DNA of 64,000 bases from Mesonia sediminis (GTDB taxonomy: Bacteria; Bacteroidota; Bacteroidia; Flavobacteriales; Flavobacteriaceae): assembly GCF_042684705.1 (NCBI RefSeq), contig NZ_JBHULZ010000023.1, positions 1-64,000 on the forward strand, read 5' to 3'. Both the position numbers and the translations under genes were made by a program. Position 1 is the stretch's first letter. Each line of letters starts with the position of its first letter. Of this stretch, positions 14,934-22,392 are shown piece after piece. The notes under the pieces were generated by a model, which saw only the letters and a list, made by a program, of their open reading frames with translations, had not been told where the DNA came from and made no database searches.

Positions 14934-16475
14934 ATGAGTAAGAATATAAAGATACTGGAAGAAAAGATAAAACAAGCCCATTTGGGGGGTGGCGAAAAAC
15001 GAATCGCTAAACAACACGAAAAAAAGAAGCTTACCGCTAGAGAACGTATAGACTATTTACTTGACGAAGGTTCTTTTGAGGAAATAGGAATTTTGGTTAC
15101 TCACAGAACCACCGAATTTGGTATGGATAAGCAAAAATTTTATGGCGATGGGGTGGTAACTGGCTATGGTACCATCGAGGGGCGTTTGGTTTATGTGTTT
15201 GCACAAGATTTTACCGTTTTTGGTGGCTCTTTGTCTGAAACCCATGCCGAAAAGATTTGTAAGGTGATGGATTTGGCGGTGAAGGTTGGTGCCCCAATGA
15301 TCGGACTTAATGATTCTGGTGGAGCGCGAATTCAAGAAGGAGTGAAATCGCTAGGCGGTTATGCCGATATTTTTCATCGCAATGTTAAATCATCGGGTGT
15401 GATTCCTCAGATATCAGCAATAATGGGACCCTGTGCTGGGGGAGCGGTTTATTCACCTGCTATGACCGACTTCACTCTTATGGTGCAAGATACCAGTTAT
15501 ATGTTTGTTACGGGTCCAAATGTGGTTAAAACGGTTACCAATGAAGAGGTGACCTCAGAAGAATTGGGTGGTGCCAGTACACACGCTACCAAATCGGGGG
15601 TAACGCATAGAACGGCGGTAAACGATATTGAATGCCTTGAAGATGTGAAAAAATTAATCAGCTATTTGCCTCAAAACAATCAGCAAAAAGCAGCAGATTT
15701 ACCCTATAGCTTAGGCGATGAATTGCGTGAAGGTTTAGCCGATATTGTACCCGAAAGTTCAAATAAACCTTACGATATGCACGCGGTAATCGATGGAATT
15801 ATAGATCAAGATTCTTTCTTTGAAATCCATAAAGATTATGCCGATAATATTATTGTAGGATTTGCCCGTCTAGGCGGAAAAAGTATTGGTATAGTTGCCA
15901 ATCAACCTATGAGCTTAGCCGGAGTGCTAGATGTAGATGCCTCTAAAAAGGCAGCTCGTTTCACCCGTTTTTGCGATGCTTTTAATATTCCTCTATTAGT
16001 ACTAGTAGATGTACCTGGATTTTTACCCGGTACCGATCAAGAATGGAACGGGATTATTTTAAACGGAGCCAAATTATTATACGCCTTAAGCGAAGCGACG
16101 GTTCCTAAGGTTACCGTGATTACACGTAAAGCCTATGGCGGAGCTTATGATGTAATGAACTCTAAACACATTGGTGCCGATTTAAATTTTGCTTGGCCAG
16201 GCGCAGAGATTGCCGTTATGGGAGCAAAAGGAGCCAGTGAAATTATTTTTAGAAAAGAAATTATGGAGGCCGAAGATCAAGAAGCAAAATTGGCCGAAAA
16301 AGAAGCCGAATATGCCGAACTTTTTGCCACTCCTTTTGAAGCCGCAAAACGAGGCTTTATCGATGAGGTGATTTTGCCTAAGGATACGCGTAGAAAGCTA
16401 ATCAAAGGTTTTAGCATGTTGGAGAACAAAGAAGTTTTAAGACCAAAACGCAAGCACGGAAACATTCCGCTTTAA
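14934..16475 (+). CDS. Acyl-CoA carboxylase, carboxyltransferase beta subunit (propionyl-CoA type)
   Basis: The 513-residue protein is of the usual length for PccB-like carboxyltransferases, with two crotonase-fold halves. Conserved glycine pairs of the oxyanion holes are visible: GPCAGGAVYSPAM (about 160-175) and RKAYGGAYDVMNSK (about 400-415); GVLDVDASKKAARF and DVPGFLPGTDQE are also typical. It moves the carboxyl group from carboxybiotin to propionyl-CoA, giving methylmalonyl-CoA, or to a related acyl-CoA. Substrate choice cannot be fixed by eye. Confidence 0.93.
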   Translation: MSKNIKILEEKIKQAHLGGGEKRIAKQHEKKKLTARERIDYLLDEGSFEEIGILVTHRTTEFGMDKQKFYGDGVVTGYGTIEGRLVYVFAQDFTVFGGSLSETHAEKICKVMDLAVKVGAPMIGLNDSGGARIQEGVKSLGGYADIFHRNVKSSGVIPQISAIMGPCAGGAVYSPAMTDFTLMVQDTSYMFVTGPNVVKTVTNEEVTSEELGGASTHATKSGVTHRTAVNDIECLEDVKKLISYLPQNNQQKAADLPYSLGDELREGLADIVPESSNKPYDMHAVIDGIIDQDSFFEIHKDYADNIIVGFARLGGKSIGIVANQPMSLAGVLDVDASKKAARFTRFCDAFNIPLLVLVDVPGFLPGTDQEWNGIILNGAKLLYALSEATVPKVTVITRKAYGGAYDVMNSKHIGADLNFAWPGAEIAVMGAKGASEIIFRKEIMEAEDQEAKLAEKEAEYAELFATPFEAAKRGFIDEVILPKDTRRKLIKGFSMLENKEVLRPKRKHGNIPL

Positions 16476-16627
16476 GCGAAATAAAAAAAAGGTAGGGATT
16501 TTGGCCTGTTAATTGTTTAATAGTTAAGTAAGGCATAAACAATCCTAAGAAAAATAAAAATTTTTCGTCGAGTTGATTTTTTTTGCTTAAAATTGAAAAA
16601 ATTTAATAATCTAAATTAAGAATAGAA

Positions 16628-17071
16628 ATGAGAAGATTTAAAAATGTATTTTTTGCTATGGTAATGCTGTTGAGTGCTAATGCTTTTGCTCAAGAAGCTC
16701 AAGTTAGCGATGCCGATTTGGCAAAATTTGCAGAGGCTTATAAAGCAGTGCAGGTTGAAAATAGAGAACTACAGCAAGAAATGGTAGCCTATATGAAGAA
16801 AGAAGGTATGGAGGTACAACGTTTTCAAGCTATCCAGCAAGCATCTGTAAACCCGAACCAAGAGGTAGAAGCAACTCCTGCCGAGATGAAGAGCTACAAA
16901 AAAGTGGTGGCTAAGGTGCAAGAAATGCAGCCACAATTGCAAAAAGATATGATGAGCATCATTCAAGACAAAGGACTTAGTATCGAGCGTTACCAACAGA
17001 TTGGAGCTGCTTTGCAACAAAATCCAGAATTGCAACAAAAATTGCAAAACTTAATGATGAAGCAAGAATAA
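16628..17071 (+). CDS. Secreted DUF4168 protein
   Basis: The 147-residue protein has a signal peptide (residues 1-21, ending NAFAQ). The mature part is an all-helical, Gln/Glu/Lys-rich DUF4168 domain (VSDADLAKFAEAYKAVQ at the start, GLSIERYQQIGAALQQNPEL near the end). The two halves look alike (both hold a KxxGMxxQRFQxIxQA or KGLSIERYQQIGAAL type segment), suggesting an internal duplication. It is probably periplasmic. The family has no known function. A terminator follows. Confidence 0.85.
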   Translation: MRRFKNVFFAMVMLLSANAFAQEAQVSDADLAKFAEAYKAVQVENRELQQEMVAYMKKEGMEVQRFQAIQQASVNPNQEVEATPAEMKSYKKVVAKVQEMQPQLQKDMMSIIQDKGLSIERYQQIGAALQQNPELQQKLQNLMMKQE

Positions 17072-17093
17072 ATTTGATTTGCTTTACAATATA

Positions 17094-17120
17094 AAAGCTG
17101 CCGTTGAGGCAGCTTTTTTT
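17094..17120 (+). terminator. Intrinsic terminator after DUF4168 gene
   Basis: AAAGCTGCC, loop GTTGA, then GGCAGCTTTTTTT. Confidence 0.85.
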
Positions 17121-17321
17121 ATGCTTTTATACTTTAAAATATCTTTTTATGAATTGAAATGTGAAACAAGTTGCTCACGGCAATTTAAATAATTCTAAGC
17201 TTGTGGCTATTGAGCATTTGGCATTGGATTGTATATCCCAAAATAGCTAAACTTGACGATTGGTTTACCCAGAAATTTATAAAGAAATAATCAGTTTAGG
17301 CAAACCAAAGCTATTAAATCA

Positions 17322-17358
17322 AATACCCCCAATTGGTATTTGCCGAATTGGGGGTATT
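17322..17358 (-). terminator. Hairpin beyond hutG
   Basis: AATACCCCCAATT (17322-17334) and AATTGGGGGTATT (17346-17358) form a perfect 13-bp stem, 17 bp past the hutG stop. The U tract is weak on both sides. Confidence 0.6.
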
Positions 17359-17374
17359 ATTTATTTAAAAAATT

Positions 17375-18349
17375 TTATTCGTCCCGTATAAAATCTGAAA
17401 CAAGGTAGCTTAGTGCTTTACCAACTTGTCCGTTCTCATCAGGTATGGCTTCGCAGATGTGCAAGTAATGGGTTTTTTGCTTTTTGGCTAAATTCACAAA
17501 ACTACGCAACTCACGCATATCAAAACCTGTAGGGGTTGCTGCACTACTAGCAAAATTGGCTACCGCATCACAATCTATTTCTAGACCAAATTGATTGCGT
17601 ACAAAATCGGCTGTTTTCTTGAATTTCACTAATTTATCTAGAGCGGTAAGATGCATAATCTCTTCGTAACATACATAGTTTTGTTGTTTGTTGGCCTTAA
17701 TAGCTTCAAAAATATAGTCTGGTGTATAGTTTTGATGCAAACCAAAGATAGCATAACGATCAAGGTAACCTTCTTTGCTAGCAAAACTAAACCCATTTCC
17801 GCTATGACGGTAATCGGTATTTCTTAAATCGGTATGGGCATCTATATTTAGGACATTAATAGGTTGATCTAATCCCAGTGCCACACCGCGGATGATACCG
17901 TAAGCGTTGTTATGACCGCCACCAATTACTATTGGTGTTTTATTGGCCTCAATAATCTTTTGCACCACTTGAGTAACCGTGGTATCATTAAAGCTAACAA
18001 TTTCGCCCAACTCTTTAGGATCATTGGTTTTTTCGGCATCTTGCATACTGCCCTTGGTTAAAATTTCACCTAGAATTAGGCAATTTTTAGTGGTGTTATA
18101 AGGATTAACTTGGATGTTTAAAAAAGCCTTTAAAAACGCTTCCCAAGCGGCTGCGGTCCCCGCTTTTCCGTAATTGGCACGTACTCCAATATCTTCTGGA
18201 ATACCGATAATGATAAATTCTTCGGGACGGTTGGCTAAATCATCAAAATGATTGACAAAGGCCAGTTTTTCTCCCATTTTAACTTCTCCAACTCTGGTTT
18301 TCGTAAGTTCTTGAGCACGAGTGGGTGTAAAAAAAGTAAAGTTTTTCAT
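17375..18349 (-). CDS. hutG: Formimidoylglutamase
   Basis: The 324-residue protein has the arginase/agmatinase fold. Metal-site motifs are IVIGGGHNNAYG, NIDAHTDLR (Asp-x-His-x-Asp) and EIDCDAVANF. Together with the hutI gene directly upstream on the same strand (one base between them) this marks it as formimidoylglutamase, which splits N-formimidoyl-glutamate to glutamate and formamide in histidine breakdown. The motif DCDAV deviates from the common DxDxxDP of agmatinases, as in many flavobacterial HutG-like proteins. The other hut genes (hutH, hutU) are not in the window. Confidence 0.88.
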   Translation of the reverse strand: MKNFTFFTPTRAQELTKTRVGEVKMGEKLAFVNHFDDLANRPEEFIIIGIPEDIGVRANYGKAGTAAAWEAFLKAFLNIQVNPYNTTKNCLILGEILTKGSMQDAEKTNDPKELGEIVSFNDTTVTQVVQKIIEANKTPIVIGGGHNNAYGIIRGVALGLDQPINVLNIDAHTDLRNTDYRHSGNGFSFASKEGYLDRYAIFGLHQNYTPDYIFEAIKANKQQNYVCYEEIMHLTALDKLVKFKKTADFVRNQFGLEIDCDAVANFASSAATPTGFDMRELRSFVNLAKKQKTHYLHICEAIPDENGQVGKALSYLVSDFIRDE

Positions 18350-18350
18350 A

Positions 18351-19586
18351 TTAAAGGCGTTTTCCGTTTATATAAACTTGCTCAATATGGTTTTGACCAA
18401 AAGAGTAAGGTAAAAATCCGTACGAGGGTATCTTTTCGGTAATCAAGAGATTAGCCTGCTTACCCGGTGTAATACTGCCGTGGGTGTCTAACAAGTCTAA
18501 AGCGTATGCCGCGTTGAGGGTGGCGGCATTAATAGCTTCTTCAGGTGTCATTTTCATCTTAATACACGCTAACGATAAGCAAAAATTCATATTGCCATTG
18601 GGCGTGGTACCAGGATTGTAGTCGGTTGCAATGGCCAATGGCAGGCCAGCGTCTATAATTTTTCTTGCTGGGGTGTAGGGAATATCTATAAAGAAAGAAC
18701 ACGAAGGCAAAGCAACTGGCATGGTTTGCGTGTGCTGTAAGGCCTTTAAATCGGTATCGGTTAAAACTTCTAAATGATCAACACTCCTGGCGTTGTGTTT
18801 TACACTGGCTGCTATACCGCCAATAGCATAAAATTGGTTCACGTGAATTTTGGCGGGTAAGCCATATTGCTGTGCGGCTTCTATGATACGTTCGGTTTCG
18901 GCTACGCTAAAATAATTCTTCTCACAGAAAACATCCACATAATCGGCAATTCCCTGTTCGGCTACCGCTGGTAACATTTCATTTATCAGATGATCTACAT
19001 AAGCCTTTTGGTTGTTTTTATATTCTGGTGGAACCGCGTGGGCACCCAGAAAGGTAGCTTTTATAGGTAAATCATATTGTTGGCGTAGTTTTTTTATAAC
19101 GCTTAGCATTTTTAATTCCGCTTCAAGCGTTAAGCCATACCCCGATTTGATCTCGATAGCCCCTGTACCCATTTGCATAACTTGTTCTAAACGATTAGCG
19201 GCTTGAATGTAAAGTTCGTCTTCTGGGGTTGTTTGTAGATTTTTGGCGCTGTTAACAATGCCACCGCCTTTAGCTGCGATTTCTTCGTAAGTTAGGCCTT
19301 TAATACGGTCGATAAACTCTTGTTCGCGATTGCCAGCATAGACCAAGTGCGTATGTGAGTCTACCCAAGCGGGTAGCACAAATTGACCAGATAAGTTAAT
19401 TTGCTCGTCCCAAGTTTTATCGGGTAAATTGGGCATGCTGCCATAGTCGAGTATCTTATCGTTTTCAATTAATAACCAAGCATTTTCTAGTACTGGTAAT
19501 TGGCTCATGGCTTCTCCGGCTAACCAAGTAGATGTCTCTTCTCTTACTTGTACCAAACCTTTGATATGCGTAAATAGTGTTTTCAT
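18351..19586 (-). CDS. hutI: Imidazolonepropionase
   Basis: The 411-residue protein starts at ATG 19586; the frame is open 24 codons further but that extension lies in the promoter region. The amidohydrolase fold carries WVDSHTHLVYAGNREQEF with the metal-binding HxH, EIKSGYGL, FLGAHAVPPEY and ATDYNPGTTPNG. It opens the imidazolone ring in histidine degradation and yields formimidoylglutamate, the substrate of the next gene. The hutI-hutG pair forms a two-gene operon. Confidence 0.94.
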   Translation of the reverse strand: MKTLFTHIKGLVQVREETSTWLAGEAMSQLPVLENAWLLIENDKILDYGSMPNLPDKTWDEQINLSGQFVLPAWVDSHTHLVYAGNREQEFIDRIKGLTYEEIAAKGGGIVNSAKNLQTTPEDELYIQAANRLEQVMQMGTGAIEIKSGYGLTLEAELKMLSVIKKLRQQYDLPIKATFLGAHAVPPEYKNNQKAYVDHLINEMLPAVAEQGIADYVDVFCEKNYFSVAETERIIEAAQQYGLPAKIHVNQFYAIGGIAASVKHNARSVDHLEVLTDTDLKALQHTQTMPVALPSCSFFIDIPYTPARKIIDAGLPLAIATDYNPGTTPNGNMNFCLSLACIKMKMTPEEAINAATLNAAYALDLLDTHGSITPGKQANLLITEKIPSYGFLPYSFGQNHIEQVYINGKRL

Positions 19587-19787
19587 AGGGTAAATATAAT
19601 CAACCTTGCCTACATGTAAAATAAAACAACTTAAAATTGGACTATTTGCGGTTTCCAACAGGTTTGTTGTTGGCTACTCAATCGGCTTTAAGCCTAGTGA
19701 AATCAACATAAATAAGTAAAAACTATTATTTTTAATAAATGTTATAGAATACTCTTATAGTGTAATAAAAAAGAACAAGCATGAAAC

Positions 19788-19819
19788 TTGTTTTTTGCCT
19801 TTATTATTCTATATTTTTG
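19788..19819 (+). promoter_or_regulatory. Promoter of the peroxiredoxin operon
   Basis: TTG at 19788-19790 and TATTTTTG at 19812-19819 match the Bacteroidota TTG / TAnnTTTG promoter with a 21-bp gap. The peroxiredoxin ATG follows 37 bp later. Confidence 0.55.
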
Positions 19820-19856
19820 TGAGTGTAAAACAAGTATAACTTTAAAATTTTTAAAT

Positions 19857-20495
19857 ATGTCATTAGTAGGAAAACAATTCCCAAACTTAGAGGTAAACGC
19901 AATGAATGAAATGGGCGAAACCTTTAAAATCAATGTTTTAGAAGAGGCTAAGAAAAATAATAAGAAAGTATTATTATTCTGGTACCCAAAAGATTTCACT
20001 TATGTATGCCCAACTGAGTTGCATGCTTTTCAAGAAGCTTTAGCTGATTTTGAAGCTAAAAATACAATGGTAATTGGTGCATCTTGTGATACAGCAGAAG
20101 TTCATTTTGCTTGGTTAAACACCCCAAAAGATAATGGTGGAATTGAAGGAGTAACGTATCCAATTTTAGCTGATTCAAATCGTAACTTAAGTTCACGTTT
20201 AGGTATTTTAGATATCGAAAACGAGCACTACGATGAGGAAACTGGTGCATATACTGTAGAAGGAGATAATGTGACTTATCGTGCAACTTACCTTATTGAT
20301 GAAGAAGGAAAAATCTTTCACGAAGGAGTAAACGATATGCCATTAGGAAGAAACGTGTCTGAATTCTTACGTATGATTGATGCTTATACCCACGTACAGA
20401 AAAATGGTGAGGTTTGCCCTGCAAACTGGGAAGAAGGTAAAGATGCTATGCAAGCGAATAGCAAGGGAGTAGCTTCTTATTTGTCTTCAAACTAA
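19857..20495 (+). CDS. 2-Cys peroxiredoxin (AhpC/TSA family)
   Basis: The 212-residue protein starts at ATG 19857; the open frame upstream runs through the promoter. The peroxidatic Cys51 is in FTYVCPTELHAF, and the resolving Cys187 in GEVCPANWEEG near the C-terminus, so it is a typical 2-Cys enzyme that reduces peroxides in the cytoplasm. The thioredoxin-like gene 110 bp downstream is a plausible electron donor. Codon use is strongly biased to AT-ending codons such as TTA, as in highly expressed flavobacterial genes. Confidence 0.93.
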   Translation: MSLVGKQFPNLEVNAMNEMGETFKINVLEEAKKNNKKVLLFWYPKDFTYVCPTELHAFQEALADFEAKNTMVIGASCDTAEVHFAWLNTPKDNGGIEGVTYPILADSNRNLSSRLGILDIENEHYDEETGAYTVEGDNVTYRATYLIDEEGKIFHEGVNDMPLGRNVSEFLRMIDAYTHVQKNGEVCPANWEEGKDAMQANSKGVASYLSSN

Positions 20496-20606
20496 GAAAA
20501 GGAAGAAAATTACACTGCATTTTGTAGGCGAAAAGGTTTGCAATTTGATTTAAAACAAGCTTGAAAGCCTACAAAATGCAAAATTACTAATTAAAGAAAA
20601 ATTGCT

Positions 20607-20918
20607 ATGAAAGAGTTAGATCAAGATAATTTACAAGAGATTGTGAACAGCAACAATCGCGTTGTGGTACAATATATGGCTGGCTGGTGCGGTAACTGCC
20701 GTTTGATGAAGCCAAAGTTTAAAAAACTAGCTCAAGAACACGAAGATACTACGTTTATTTTGGTAAATGCAGAGAAGTTTCCTGAGTCTAGAAAGTTAGC
20801 AAAAGTGGACAATTTACCCACATTTGCAACCTTTAAAGATGGGGAGTTTGTAAATCAAGTACAGACCAATAAATTAGAACCTTTAAAAGCTTTAGTAGAT
20901 GAAGTTACCAGTAATTAG
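20607..20918 (+). CDS. Thioredoxin-family protein with CGNC motif
   Basis: The 103-residue protein is a single thioredoxin domain. The active site reads WCGNC (Cys28, Cys31), where standard thioredoxins have WCGPC. Asn in place of Pro should shift the redox potential. The cis-Pro loop NLPTFATF is present. It has no signal peptide. It follows the peroxiredoxin gene and overlaps the next gene by 20 bases, so it probably reduces the peroxiredoxin and acts with the small protein encoded next. Confidence 0.9.
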   Translation: MKELDQDNLQEIVNSNNRVVVQYMAGWCGNCRLMKPKFKKLAQEHEDTTFILVNAEKFPESRKLAKVDNLPTFATFKDGEFVNQVQTNKLEPLKALVDEVTSN

Positions 20919-21147
20919 ACATTTCCAGAAAAATCATTCTGAAGAGGCACTCGAACACACGATTGAGGTATTGGAGTCTTTTTCGGAGCATCGTTCGGCA
21001 ACAGAAACCGATTTAGATGTAATAGGTGAATTGATTACCAATCTTTGTGGCGCCATTGAGGTTAAACAAATGATTGCAGATGGCCAATCTGAGCGCGATG
21101 CAGCCAATGCATTTGCTAAAAAAGTATTGGGTTCAATCGATCAGTAG
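20899..21147 (+). CDS. Small conserved protein, DUF6952-like
   Basis: The 82-residue all-helical acidic protein (MKLPVIRHFQKNHSEEALEHTIEVLE at its start; ITNLCGAIEVKQMIADGQSE in the middle) has one Cys. It overlaps the end of the thioredoxin gene by 20 bases in another frame, a sign of translational coupling. I recognise it as a flavobacterial family (DUF6952) that travels with this thioredoxin; the assignment is from memory. A role in the peroxiredoxin-thioredoxin pathway is inferred from the coupling only. Confidence 0.75.
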   Translation: MKLPVIRHFQKNHSEEALEHTIEVLESFSEHRSATETDLDVIGELITNLCGAIEVKQMIADGQSERDAANAFAKKVLGSIDQ

Positions 21148-21166
21148 TTATCCCAAATTTTAGGTT

Positions 21167-21199
21167 AAACCAGCAGACTTGATGTTTGCTGGTTTTTTT
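21167..21199 (+). terminator. Intrinsic terminator of the peroxiredoxin operon
   Basis: AAACCAGCA, a loop, then TGCTGGTTTTTTT. Confidence 0.85.
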
Positions 21200-21410
21200 A
21201 TTTTAAAATCTAATGCAGTAATGCGAATTGAAGTGTTTATTTAGAGAGCCTTACATTCACGCTAAACACAAGATACGGCAAATAGCAAGTCCAAGCAATT
21301 AAAGTCAGTACCACCCAAGCGATATTTTCAAAAGTTGAGAAAAGCTTTTAGTTGTCAAATTTGTAGTGATTATTGAACTTGCATAAAAAAATTTTAAGAG
21401 GTATGCGTTT

Positions 21411-21824
21411 TTAGTCTTCGCGTTTGCTTTTAAGTTTCTTTTCCTTTTTTAGTCTACGTTTCCTTGCTCGTTCGTTTTCTGTTTTAAATACAACTGGTAG
21501 TGCCAGTTTTTTCCCGATTTTCTCTTCTTCAACGTAGGTAGTTTTATCTGCTGTAAATTCTTTAAAAAGCTTAATTACTTCTTTTTCAATCCTGCGGTGT
21601 TCGCTACGCGCATTTATATCATAAAATTTTCCTTTTTCATTAATTTTGAAAAAAACAAAAACTCTTATTTCCTCATTTGGCTTATAGTTTAATTTATGGG
21701 CAATTCGATTAATTTCATCTTTGTTAGTCTTATTAAAAATTTCTGAGAAATCTCTTGCCAAGTTGGCCTGGCCAAAGCTTATACTAGTTAGTGCTAAGAA
21801 TAGTAATAAAATTGATTTTTTCAT
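21411..21824 (-). CDS. Secreted small protein, TonB-C-terminal-like
   Basis: The 137-residue protein has a signal peptide (1-19, SISFGQ). The middle part (EEIRVFVFFKINEKGKFYDINARSEHRRIEKEVIKLFKEF) has the strand-turn-strand pattern of TonB C-terminal-like domains that are common as free periplasmic proteins in Bacteroidota. The C-terminus is extremely basic (ARKRRLKKEKKLKSKRED). It stands alone on the minus strand. No function can be given. Confidence 0.65.
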   Translation of the reverse strand: MKKSILLLFLALTSISFGQANLARDFSEIFNKTNKDEINRIAHKLNYKPNEEIRVFVFFKINEKGKFYDINARSEHRRIEKEVIKLFKEFTADKTTYVEEEKIGKKLALPVVFKTENERARKRRLKKEKKLKSKRED

Positions 21825-22015
21825 AGTAAAGGGGATAATAGTTTTTGGGTTATTTAATGAAATTTTATGGCTTTAATTTGAATTGTACATAATTGCCCGT
21901 GAAGATGAAACAATTAATTAGAATAAGCTTAAACACTATAAAATTTCTTGTTTAAAAAATAAATAATCTTCTAAATCCTAAGAAAATTTAGCCCTATATT
22001 TTTACGAACAAAAAA

Positions 22016-22240
22016 CTATTTCAATCTATCTTTTTTCTGTGCTGAATTTATTTTTTTTCTTAAGGTTGGTCTAAAGAGTAATCCCATAAAAAAACCGAAA
22101 AATAAAAGCCCAAAAATAAACTTCCATAAATCAAAGTCCTGGTGCCCCAAATAATCGAATAAAGCCATACCAAGAGCATAAAAAAAGCCACTATAAACCC
22201 CGTGTTTAATAGTCTCTTTATTTAGTTTGCTCATTTTCAT
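22016..22240 (-). CDS. Small two-helix membrane protein
   Basis: The 74-residue protein has two membrane helices (about 12-30, YSGFFYALGMALFDYL, and 38-55, FIFGLLFFGFFMGLLF) and a basic tail. It starts at 22240; a second ATG two codons later is possible. Hypothetical small proteins of this type are common in flavobacteria. It stands alone. Confidence 0.55.
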   Translation of the reverse strand: MKMSKLNKETIKHGVYSGFFYALGMALFDYLGHQDFDLWKFIFGLLFFGFFMGLLFRPTLRKKINSAQKKDRLK

Positions 22241-22392
22241 AAGTGATAAAGTTTTTATATTTATTTCATTTAAATCAAGAAGTTACAGAAAAATACACAT
22301 CCAGTCTAAGCTGACATAATACATTTGTTATGGTTTGTGCCAAGCTGTCAATTGAATTGTCTTTTGCATAGGATTTTGTTTCGCCTAGCCTT

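Noticed and set aside
12371..16628. Fatty-acid acetyl-CoA carboxylase operon (accBCDA)
   Set aside because: The carboxyltransferase is one chain of PccB type with 513 residues, not separate AccA and AccD, so a propionyl-CoA/acyl-CoA carboxylase is the better reading.
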